Both the position numbers and the translations under genes were made by a program. Below, piece by piece: positions 22,085 through 32,300 of a DNA stretch of 64,000 bases. The notes below the pieces were generated by a model that had not been told where the DNA came from, did no database searches, and worked only from the letters and a program-made list of their open reading frames with translations. Where the stretch lies: the NCBI GenBank assembly GCA_012845835.1, contig JABAKD010000026.1:7148493-7212492 (forward strand). Reading direction: 5' to 3'. The stretch's first letter is position 1; each line of letters opens with the position of its first letter. Source of the stretch: Undaria pinnatifida. Taxonomy: Eukaryota; Sar; Phaeophyceae; Laminariales; Alariaceae.

Positions 22085-22808
22085 ATTACAAGCTGGGCCG
22101 GCCAAGAAACCCATTATCCGTCAGTCGGGCATATCTTTCGAACGACAGTGACCCACTGCAAACTGAGCACATCCTCGTAATCAGCTAGATGCGGTGGCCA
22201 TTTTAAGCCCTCCAGCTTGAGAATCTGCGAAGTTGGCGCCGAAAAAAGTCTTTGCCACTCACGTTTCCTAGATTAAGCATTTTTTTTCATGATCTGTTTG
22301 TGTTGCTTTTTCTAAAATTGCTCGAAATACAAAGTGGATGGAATTGGCTTATTTTTTCTGGGCATGTACACCTTGGGACGAGGAGTAGGGACATATGCTT
22401 TTCATTTCATGGGTCACTTTCGTTCGAAAGTTATGGATGAATCCCTGAATTATATGCAAATTTGTATGCAAAGGCACTTCGGTGGAAACTTGGCCATGCA
22501 CCTCTCAATTTTTGAAGTTAGGACCTGAAATTTCGACACGTGATTTGGACCGAGCCCACCAAAACAGTACTCGGCGAGCTCAAAAAAAAAAAAAAAATGC
22601 CGACATACGGCCAGCTAAACGTTTTCCATGATCATGAAATGGACGAACAGTCAACGGATTTTCATTTTTTGTTTTGAGCTCGCCAAGTAGTGTCTGGGCG
22701 AGCTTGTTTTGAATCGCATGTCAACATTTCAGATCCGAACTCAAAAAACTGAGCGGGGCACAGCGATATTTGTCTATTTTGAGCGTCTTGGCCGGCCCAG
22801 CTTGTAAT
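22085..22808. mobile_element. 724-bp inverted-repeat element nested in the 2.57-kb element
   Basis: Both ends carry the same 23-bp inverted repeat, attacaagctgggccggcc plus aaga, with no mismatch. The interior has no long frame. A-rich run at 22580-22600. A clear target-site duplication was not found. Confidence 0.8.
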
Positions 22809-23127
22809 ATTATCCTCAATACTATGCCAACAGTTCCATTAATTCATTCTAGCCTGTCATCAACATGCAAGGACGTACGCACGTGCAAGGTGCCGAATTC
22901 CGTCTCACCACCAGCGGTTTTCATAGTATTATAATAGGCGTGAGTTAGCAACACTCGATGAAAAATCGACGAGCACTGGGATTGCTGAACCCTATGCGCG
23001 ATAAAAGTTGAAGGCAAGAACCGGGATGGGGGGAAAAGGGACGACACCTGTGACGACGGCTTGTCCAGAAGCTGGAAAGTAGAAGTGTGCACAATAAAAA
23101 AAGAAAAAAGGACGATGCAGCTCACCT

Positions 23128-23335
23128 CACGACGCCTCGCGCTTGGTGCACGCGATGTCTGCCTGGTCGGTGAAAGCCCGACGTGCTCTGTCCCGGCAAT
23201 GTCGGGATGCGAGGGTCATACCATATGGTATCTAATAGGGCCTAATACCTACTATACCATATGGTCTTGAGACTACGATACGGCTATGCACGATGAAATC
23301 AATAATACCCCCCTTCCCCCGCGCCCAATAATATG
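23128..23335 (+). repeat. Dispersed repeat family C, copy 2
   Basis: Blocks cgcgcttggtgcacgcgatg, ggtcggtgaaagcccgac, tgtcccggcaatgtcgggat and gagggtcataccatatgg, then a C-rich tail, as at 4363. Confidence 0.8.
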
Positions 23336-23514
23336 GGAAATAACAGTAAGGCTGATCCCAACTAAATAAATACTGGAGCGCGAAAAAGTGAGGTCAAGGT
23401 ATGCGGGGGCCGGGGGAAGAAGAGCAGACACCTGACACTAACGCCCGCCCGCCTGGCTGTCATTTATCCAGAATGCCGCCGAGCCTAGGGGTTAGCTTAG
23501 TAGTAGGTATAGGG

Positions 23515-23548
23515 TAACCCTAACCCTAACCTAACCCTCTAACGAAAG
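23515..23548. repeat. Short telomere-like ccctaa run
   Basis: ggtaaccctaaccctaacct holds about three cctaacc units. Similar short runs are at 50022-50050 (cctaaccttaaccctaacc) and 54125-54180 (ggttagggttagggttgcg). Confidence 0.6.
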
Positions 23549-23639
23549 CTCCAGCGAGCCGGGGGGCATATTAACCCCCACCTCCCCACTCCCCCCACCC
23601 CATCCCACCCCCACCCCCTCGAACACTCCGCCCTCTACT

Positions 23640-24050
23640 CACTGATTGTACGACTTACAGGATATACATGATAGACTGGTGCATTCTTCCCAAAACCGTC
23701 ACATTTATCCCCTTAAAAGAATGTATAGTTTCCAACGCACAGATTGAGCTGCCCCACCCGCCGCCCCCCGCCCCCCCCCCCCCCCCCCCATGATAGTTTC
23801 CACGCACAAATTGAATTCCCCCCCCCCCCCCCCCCCCCCGCCCCTTCCCTCCACCCCCCCCCTCCAACCCCGCTCCCTTTTGATCAAAACCAGCCCCCCA
23901 CGTCCTTAAAAACTCCGCCCTCTCCTCACCGGTTATTCGACTTACAAGATTCACTTGATAAACGGAGGCATTTCCTTCCACAGCTGTCAGATTTTGTCCC
24001 CCTCAGGAGCGGATTTTTATAGTTTCCGCGCACAGACTGACTAACACCAC
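23640..24050. repeat. C-tract segment, inverted partner of 27875-28280
   Basis: Shared with 27875-28280 in inverse order: tttgatcaaaaccagccccc, acagctgtcagattttgtcc, agtttccgcgcacagactga, plus two long C runs. The neighbouring piece 24381-24455 (gctacactgtag, cctatatccttaatgaggac) is likewise inverted at 27795-27870. Confidence 0.85.
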
Positions 24051-24457
24051 TGCTAAGATACGGCCTCGAAAGGCCTGTAATTATCCGAATTTGAGATCAT
24101 TTGAATGGGTTTCGTATGATAAGGTTGGCGTTTTATATTCGGGAAAGTTAGGAAGTAGATCGGAGGCACGTGCCTCCGATCTCAGAAGCTATCCCGGACT
24201 CTGGTGGAAACGAATAAAGCTACATCTCTACGAAGGAAACGAAAGTGAGTACTCTCCGAGGACCTGCTCAATTGGCAGACCTGCAGGGGGCACTCTGTGT
24301 CCCCACCTTTAACTTCACATGTGGCGTCGACGGCGGGACACAAACCTGCGCGTGAAATCACAATGGGTTTCGAATCAATTGTTGACCCTGATAGCTACAC
24401 TGTAGTTGCAAGGGGAGTCGCCGACCTATATCCTTAATGAGGACACATTTTTCTTGA

Positions 24458-24667
24458 TTATTTTCGGCATACCTGCCCATAGGGTTCAACTACACCGGCC
24501 TTAGTCATGGCTTTACAGCCCGTCCTGACTGTGCAGTCCACAGGCCGTCCCCTCTTGGCCCCCGTTTTTCTCTTGGCTTGTTGGCGTACTGTCGCATCGG
24601 GCCCACGTTTTGACCCCTGTTTGGCTTCACAGCCCGTAAAGGTCGCTTCCTGTCGACCCCCTTTCAT
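24458..24667 (-). pseudogene. Possible remnant of a FAR1/MULE-type transposase zinc finger
   Basis: A 69-codon minus-strand frame is basic, with a line RGRPVDCTVRTGCKAMTKA that resembles the R-x-RTGCKA part of FAR1-type DNA-binding domains in MULE transposases. Nothing else of such a protein could be followed, so this is a weak similarity seen by eye. Confidence 0.2.
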
Positions 24668-26100
24668 GTTATGTTTTCGGCGAAATCGCTTTCGTAGGAA
24701 TTCGCTACGTACCTAGTGTTGCTCGTTTTCTCAAAGTGGCCTTTCAAGGTCCCTTGCTATGGACCCTCCTTCTTTTGGTCAGGCTGCAGCACGTTGCTAT
24801 GACACGATTTGCCTATTTCCTGTTTATCCGTGCATTTTTCTCGGTTACCTTTTTAGGGTTGCTCCACTTTAGCGACTCCGTGTTCCCGACGTATAGCTAG
24901 CTGCGGCTTTCTTCATATTGTCTTCTCTGTTCCCCAAGTTCTTTCTGGAGCTAGACAATTCCAGCGCTGCTTTGAGCTGAACGAGTATCTTCTTGTTGAC
25001 CCCATTATTGGCTTGCTTTGTTATGGTTGAAAAGCCTCGCTACGTTTGCTGGCATTGTTCCCGTTGTTAGTTAGCCTCTTAAGGTGTCATATGTCGACTC
25101 TCTTTCCGGCTTCCGATAGTACCTTTCGTCTTTCTGGTGTCCACGTTTCAGTTTCGTCCTTATTTGCGTATAGCTTTGGCCAGGTGACCTCACCACTTGT
25201 TTCTTCCCGTTTTCATGAGTGAGTGGGTACTGTACCCAGATAGCTTCTAAGGGTACTCCACTGTTGCCCCCGGTTCAGCTTTCCGGCGTATCGCACACGC
25301 CTCCAGTACCACCAATTTGGTGCTGTCTGTGTCACTGCTGTTTAGATGTTGTCTTTCACTGCGTTTTCGCGATTTGTTTTGGTTGCCTCGGTTTCCCGTT
25401 CTACAGTTCGACCAAGGGCCTTATGCTAGCCTCCTAGGTCCCACATTGCGGCCCCTGTGCTTCCGTTACACCTCAGCGCACTGTTTTTTTTTTATAGTTT
25501 TGCCTTTCGACCAATGGTCCCACGTCAGCCTTCCAGGTCCAACCTTGCGGACCCTGACATTATTTTAGGCACTGTTCTTTGTTTTGTCTTGTTTCAGGCT
25601 CTTCTCTTCTGCCTTTCGATCAATGGCCCGACGCTTGCGTACTTCTTCGCATCTTGGTTGTTTCTCTTTTACCGTCCAACCGATGGCCCCACGTCAGCTG
25701 TCCATGTCCAACGTAGCGGACTCTGATGTTCTTTTAGGCAGTGTTTCTTGGTTTCTCTATTACCTTCCGGCAAATGGACCGACCGACCGCCCCTTCGGCA
25801 CTACGCTTCAAGCCGTAAACTTGTCTGGCCTTCACAGCGTGACACGTGTTCCCTTCTTCTCTTCAGACTTGGTTTCCGCGTTTATACCTTCTTCTCTGGC
25901 CCCCTTCGCACCCTTGCGCTCAGTGGCTGCGCCATCCGTGTTATCGTAGGCCGATTGCTACTGGTATACCGTAGGTACATACCCTTTCTCGAGCTCTCAC
26001 GGTTGTGAGCTCCATCATAGGGTTGTTTATCTTGCAATGAGGCGTTTAAGCCTCATTATCACGAGGTGTGGGGGAATCTATAGCCTCATTTCCGTTTGTT
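24668..26100. repeat. Gap with degenerate tandem repeat of about 125 bp
   Basis: Between 25390 and 25790, units containing tttcgaccaatggtcccacg, cagccttccaggtccaacc, gcggaccctgac and ttttaggcactgttc repeat three to four times. The forward frames over it are not protein-like. The rest shows no gene. Confidence 0.65.
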
Positions 26101-26480
26101 TCGAATAGTCGCATCTTCGATCCCCTTCACAATTATGGATGTTTAGTTGACATCCTTTGATTGGCAGGTGATTTGCATCTACGACTATTCAGGGTGGGCT
26201 AATGTAATAGAGTGTCAGTATAGCTGGCAATAGATTCGGTAAGACAGTCCGCAGAGTCATGGTCTATTGGCCACAAGAAGATTCTCATGAACGAAATATT
26301 CTAAGTGGAGCGGATGACCCTTACAATCTAGCTAGCTTATACCACAAGAAGAGCGTTCTCTGTACTGGAACGTTCCTCGTCTGGACAAGATAGATAGAAG
26401 TAAGCGCGTTAGGCGCTCATGGGAATATAGAACATCTAGGAGAACGTTCCTTGTACGTTCCATAGGTCAAGGTCCAATAG

Positions 26481-26544
26481 AGAGCACAGCAGCAGTGCTG
26501 GGGTGAAGCGAACTCTGTGAAGCTTCACCCCACCCCCGTGCTCT
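26481..26544. other. Nested hairpin
   Basis: ggggtgaagc (26500-26509) pairs with gcttcacccc (26522-26531) across a 12-base loop. Outside it agagcac (26481-26487) pairs with gtgctct (26538-26544). It is followed by a C/T-rich run. The function is unknown. Confidence 0.7.
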
Positions 26545-26736
26545 CACTCCTGCTCCTCCTTCTTCTCCTCTTCCTCCTCCTCCTTCTACTTTCCTGTCTC
26601 CTCGAGCTTCTCATAGCTCAACGCCAATGATGATAAATCTATAAAGAAGAACCGGTGCTGTCTCCAAGCGAAGCTGATACCCCTGCGTCCTTTCCCTCCC
26701 ACCTTCCGGTGCCACGACACCTTCACACAACCCGTA

Positions 26737-26815
26737 ATACGCGAGATCGGAGTATCACACACAGCTTGCAAAGATGAGTTTCGACAAAATATTCGATCTC
26801 ACAGCTGGAGTGTAG
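26737..26815 (+). repeat. AGCTTGCAAAG-core repeat, best-kept short form
   Basis: cgagatcggagtatcacaca, cagcttgcaaagatgagttt and gatctcacagctggagtgta. It is the near-exact inverse of the copy at 27715-27795. Confidence 0.85.
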
Positions 26816-27118
26816 ACTATATTTTCATTTTTTATAATAATATCCACATGCATGCTCAAAAGCTCGGTAGCGCAGTACAAAACATTTGGAATTTTGGTGG
26901 GAAGTACGTTTCGCAAGCCGGTCGCCCTGCTGGTTTTTTAGTGGCTATCCTCGAAAAAAATACTACTACTATTAATACTACTAGCGTTGCTCCTTTTGAG
27001 TTCGATTCCCACACACCGCGGTGGGATTTGGACAACTTTTAGATTTATATATTTGCAAAATAAATAATAATGCAAAAAAAGGATCAACTGAGAGCGCCTT
27101 GCAGCGTGGGTAGTAGGT

Positions 27119-27290
27119 ACAATTCGACGCGATCGACGAGAGAAATAACACGCAGAATTCTTGTCGCGATAAATGAACGCACGCACCGTAGTGGGGAGGG
27201 GGGAGGAGGTCCCGCTATGTGACCCCGGATCTGAGTTGCTACTGACTGGGAGGGAGGGCGAGAGAGTGGTGCGAGGATAATAAAAAAATG
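27119..27290. repeat. Dispersed repeat family F, copy 1
   Basis: aattcgacgcgatcgacgag, cgcgataaatgaacgc, tggggagggg and ggatctgagtt. Copies at 38838-38990 and 63220-63415 keep the same order. Class unknown. Confidence 0.75.
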
Positions 27291-27587
27291 GGATGGAGAA
27301 GACAAAAACAAAAAGCGGATAATATTTTTTTATAAAAATTGAACAACGTCGGCGGATATTTCATAAAAATTGAGCGTGTTCCACGACTTCCAAGCTATGT
27401 ACCTCTCGTACCTCGTACAACATGTTGTGAGCACGCGTATCAGATACATACATACGTAGGACCTTCCGGTTGTTGTGTAAAGTGAGGGCTTGGACAGACG
27501 TTCGTTCGTCTTTTACCCCGTACCGTGATCAAACCAGGAGAGGAGAAGAAAGCAAATACTAAAGACACCTCCCAATAAAAAAAACTC

Positions 27588-27795
27588 ACTCATATAGTAT
27601 GTTACGAGTACCAACAGCGCAGCTTGCAAAGATGAGTATTGACCTGAAATTCGTCAAACTCACGGCTGACGTCCTTGAAAATTAGTTATTCATTTTATTA
27701 TAAAAATTCAAATACACTCCAGCTGTGAGATCGAAGATTTCGTCGAAACTCATCTTTGCAAGCTGTGTGTGATACTCCGATCGCGCGCATTACGA
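27588..27795. repeat. Inverted pair of AGCTTGCAAAG-core repeats
   Basis: A long-form plus copy (27588-27685) and a short-form minus copy (27715-27795) lie 30 bp apart, head to head, sharing gcttgcaaagatgag in inverse. Confidence 0.85.
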
Positions 27796-27874
27796 GTTGT
27801 GTGTCCTCATTAAGGATATAGGTCGGCGACTCCCCTTACAGCTACAGTGTAGCTATCAGGGTCAACAGGATGAT

Positions 27875-28096
27875 TTTAGTCAGTCTGTGCGCGGAAACTA
27901 TAAAACCCGTTTCTGAGGGGGACAAAATCTGACAGCTGTGAAGGGAAAGGGGGGGCCTGGTTTTGATCAAAAGCGAGCGGGTTTGGAGGGGGGCGGGGGG
28001 GGGGGGGGGGGGGGAAGGGGCAATTTGTGCATGTAAGCTATAAATCCTTTCGAGGGGATAAATCTGACGGTTTTGGCACCAGTATATTATTGGGGG

Positions 28097-28131
<35 letters not shown>

Positions 28132-28310
28132 CGGGGGGGGGGGGGGGGGGCAGCTCGATATGTGCCTGGAAACTATACATTATTTCGAGGGGATAAATGT
28201 TACATTTTTGGAAATAATACATCAGTTTATCGTGTATATCCTGGGGTAAGTCGTACAATCAGTGAGTAAAGAGAGGGTGGAGTGTTCGAGGGGGTGGGGT
28301 TGGGATGGGT
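27875..28310. repeat. G-tract segment, inverted partner of 23640-24050
   Basis: Contains some of the longest homopolymer runs in the window: at 28092-28150 nearly 60 bases are almost all G, and runs of 20-30 G occur at 27993-28012 and 28450-28475. Order of flanking blocks is the inverse of 23640-24050. Confidence 0.9.
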
Positions 28311-28628
28311 TGGGGGGGGAGGGTGGGGGGTGGGGGCGGGGGTGGGGTGGGGGGGGGGGGGGAGGGCTTTAGGTGAGGGGTTTGTTATACGTGTGGTGCT
28401 AGGTCTAGGCGAAGGTGCGGGTGATGGGGAAGAAGGGGGCGTTCGAGGAAGGGGGGGGGGGGGGGGGGGGGGGGGCGGAACACAGCGGCATGGATGGCTC
28501 TCGAAAGATAATGAGGTGATATCCTGTGCGTGAAGTGTTTTATTAATGTGGCGGATTTCGATATTTGGTGGGGCGTTTGAGTAAGGGAGTTATTGTATTA
28601 CCAGGTGTATAAAATACAAGTGTGTAGT

Positions 28629-28795
28629 TTTTTTTTTTTTTTTTTTTTTTCATCCTTCGTTCGGCGGATGGGGAAAAATAAAGCTTTAGCTCACCACACT
28701 TCTTCCACGTACGTACTACGTATTGTCATACGCGTCGTGTGTCGATTTAACTCAGTTGCTTTCGCAGCCCAACGCTAGCTGGCGCACCCTGTTTT
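28629..28795 (-). mobile_element. Poly(A)-tailed SINE-like family, copy 3
   Basis: On the plus strand a run of 22 T (28629-28650) precedes catccttcgttcggcggatg, gctttagctcaccacact, tcgatttaactcagttg and acgctagctggcgca. Read on the minus strand, this is an element ending in a poly(A) tail, the best evidence that the family is retroposed. Confidence 0.8.
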
Positions 28796-29388
28796 TTTCG
28801 ATCGGGATGAAATAAGAGCACCATGATGCATCACGAGGTTCCGATCCAACAATGTTTACGTAAAAGATCACTACGAATCTATTAATAATATATATATACT
28901 ACTTCGCCTTCTTCGTTTTGTTTTGAAAATATATCAAAAAGATTTGCGCATCCCGAGTGCAAAATGACGGATTGAAACCGGCGTACACCTACGTAGCGGA
29001 AGCTCAGGGTAGTAACTTGTCATCAAGTACTCGGGTACCCAAGCTCAACGAGTGCAGCATGCTACATGACGCACGACTCAAGGAAGAAACGAAAACTAGA
29101 GTGACGGGAACAAATTACTTGGAACTAGTGTTGGATAATCTCTGCAGCTTTTTGAAAAACGTGAAACGGGGTGAGGGTTTACCAACGGAAAGCCAACTAC
29201 CGACGAATTTCCCTTGTTCAGCATGACGGCAAAGATAGTACAGCTCCGAAACATCAAGGCGCTGCCTTCTTCCCTTGCCATCCCGTCTCTTCGAATCGTT
29301 TGCTTCCCTCATCTCGGTACCCCCTGCCCTACTACCACCACCCCAGCCAGAACGGCATAGACAGTCCGTACCACATACAACCGATACG
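28796..29388. other. Region upstream of the Rieske gene
   Basis: Likely promoter and 5' UTR. I see no clear TATA box. An 89-codon open frame at 28957-29226 has no recognisable domain and is probably chance. Confidence 0.4.
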
Positions 29389-32300
29389 ATGAAGGTCTCC
29401 GGCGTCGTTTGCTTTATGGCCGCAGCTGGCGCGGCCAACGCTTTCGGTGAGAGCAGATCAGATGCGTCAGGGAGAGGCTAGGGAGGACTGACTGACTTGC
29501 TGCGTGCCCTCGCGCTTTACCGCCATAAGAGCAGGAAGCGAGGCGGGGCGGCTTAAACAGTACGGAGGATGGAGGCTATGCCTGGCGCTTTGTTCCGTAC
29601 ACGGCTTGTGCACGGCCTCTTCTTCGTGTTCATTTCGTTTGGATGCATGTAGCGAGCTCGGTCTCTCTGTAAAATCAGTCAGTGCGTCAGTTATACCTGA
29701 CCGCGAGAGATGCTCTCTGCTGCTGTGCATGCAAGACTGAGTTTGAGTCCTGTTTGGCCGCACCCGACGTCGTCTGATACTGTCCCAGCCCAGGCATCTT
29801 CTCCTATAGCAGCCCTTACGTGGTTTGCTTTCATCAGTCTACGCGCTCTTCCTCCATCTCAAAAATTCCAAAGCTTTGGTCTTGTGTCTTTTTTTCGTGG
29901 TGACGCCTCTTTGTAGGCCTTGCACCGATCATATTTTGATGCGTGTGTGATTTTGCTATGCATGTACATGTCGATGTACCAGTTAGTTGTGCTATGTACT
30001 CTTCTATAGATGCACTGCTGTTGGTTGACGAGCCATTCTTAAGTCCCACGTGTGCCCTTTCCTTGATTCACTTCCTTCGTCCGATCTCATGTTTGTTTGA
30101 TGCAGTTGCGCCCGTACCGGTCTCATCTCGTCTGGGCGCGGTGACACGGGCGGAGTCTTCGCTTACCATGGCGGTGAAGAAGGGGGCCAAGAAGGTCAGC
30201 CTATCTATATGTAACAACTTGTTCTATGTTTACGATTTCGTTGGTCTTTTTTAGGGCGCAGATCATGACTACTCGTACACCATGGCTTTTCAAGGCTACT
30301 GCTGCTAGCAGCTGCTGTAGGTCTTACGTACATCACCATCTGCTCACCATTGATTCAAGGTGGTTCCTAAGAGCTTGCCTGCAAGCCATGACACAGCAGT
30401 TTTGATCAGACGCGGGTATCTACGCCATCGTGCGGCTCACGCTGTAATCTCTACAGCTTCAAACCTCCTGTTGCTGTCGGTATAGCACTTTTCTGGTCCA
30501 GTAGTTATGCTGCTGTTGGTACGGGCCGAAACCCTCACGCAGTGCTCATGTTCAACGCAGAATAGGTCCTTGTACCTCGTGCAAGTACAGCGGAACATAT
30601 AGCCGCAGTACCTATTATGTCAACAAGTATATTACATGCTTGAACTCGACTTGAAGGGCAACGTGCCCTCTCAAGTTCCGAGTCAAATATGAAAACGTAC
30701 GTGGAACTCGAGGGTAAGGTGTTTGTGCACGCTGACACTCCTTGCGCTTGTTGACTGGCATCAACATCGATTTCACTCACTTTCAACACGCACGCGATCA
30801 TATATTTTCAGAACAAGAGCTCAAGGGCGGTGAACGCTCTCATGTTTCATGCGAAGGCCAAGGAGAAGCGAAAGGTGGTGCAATTTGTATAACACATACC
30901 ACGCTGAGGCAGTACGTGTTCGCTGGCATATAGTCCTGATCCGCTTCGTTTTTATGTAGCACAGGGAGCACCTCACCCTACTCAGTTGTCTGTTCTGTGT
31001 CGCGCAAGTATGAACAGCTTGGAATGGAAGTTCAAAGGCGACGTGCCATGCGCTCTCATGTTCCTGGAACATGAGAGCGTGCGTCGCCCTTGAACTACAG
31101 CAGTGCATGTTCATATGAGTACGATTCACAGTACGTAAATAGCCCCTCCGCTCTACCTAAAATATCTACTCTCCTTGTTTTTGATGTGGATAAGCAGTCC
31201 TCACCAGCGAACAAGTATGGACTATAGACTACAGCTTCAGGGTGTCAAACGCATCAATCCTCGAGTTCCACGTACCGGGTAGCAGGGGGCGTCCTTGTTC
31301 TTAGGTCGAAGGATAGGGACAAACTCGAGGGTTGATCTCATCCTGTTGACAGGTTTGAATAGCGTACGACACCCTTGACGCCGTGTTCGTGTTCGCTGGT
31401 ATGCATACCTGTCTTGTACAATGGATCTGGTCATAGATAAAATCTCGTGCTCCAACTCATTTTCATCGAGTGGAGAGTGGAGGGAGCACTACGCACGGAC
31501 TCAACTATGTATCGTATGAACACGTTCAGAAGTTCAAGGGCGGTATGCCATGCGCTCTCTTTTGTTGCGAGCTAAGGGCAAGAACGTACCTGAAAGTTGG
31601 ATATCGAATGTTGGTATTCTGTCAGCTCGCTGACGTCGTTCGCGTATGGTATGAAATAATATGATACTCTGGATGTGATGTCCGCATCAACTTCTTGGAG
31701 CCGGAGAGCACCTCGTACTCAGTCGTTTATCTTACGCACAAGAGCATGCTCGAGTACCAAAGTTGAAGCGACGTGAGCTCTTTTTCCCCAAGCGAAGCAA
31801 AAAGATGTAGTTGTATCTCTAGGATTGATGCAGTTGGAAGCAGTTATTTGCTTGATATGGTATCATGTAATACGATACTGTCGATGTGATGTCCGCATCA
31901 ACTTCTGGAGCCGGCGAAGAGAGCGCCGCGTAGTCAGTCGCTTATCTTACACACAAGAGCATGCTTTAGTACCATAGTTGAAGCGACGTGAGCTCTCTTT
32001 CCCCAAGCGAAGCAAAAGGATTGTGTCACTAGGGTTGATGCAGTTGGAAGCAGTTGTTTGTGGGTTGGCCTGCCCCGGAACTTTTTTTGACCCGCATCAA
32101 TTTCACGGAGCGGAGAGAGGACTCACACGCACGAGAAGCGCTCGTAGTTGTCTCCAAGCTGAAATGCCTTGCTGAAAGGGGCGAAAGTCAGCGGATGAGT
32201 ACGTAGTTGACGCTGACGCAGCAGTATACTACCTGGTATTATCTATCCCATAACAACGTATGTAAACGAGATTGCCGCGTCACTGTTGCAAGATTAAGTC

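Larger units (their letters stand above)
21601..24171. mobile_element. 2.57-kb element with 120-bp terminal inverted repeats
   Basis: The left end 21601-21720 (cgtgtctccgatctatttcc, taactttccc, cgaaacccatcc, ggcctttcgaggccgtatct) is matched in inverse by 24054-24171 at close to 90% identity with few indels. No long frame inside, so non-autonomous or a composite. It encloses a tRNA-like segment, a second inverted-repeat element and a family C copy. A perfect 26-bp palindrome (24157-24182) spans the right end. Confidence 0.75.

Noticed and set aside
23515-23548. True telomere or chromosome end
   Set aside because: Only two to three ccctaa units, with ordinary sequence on both sides; the same holds for 50022 and 54125.
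28957-29226. 89-codon frame upstream of the Rieske gene
   Set aside because: No domain, no splice partner and no codon pattern distinct from chance; overlaps the likely 5' UTR or promoter.
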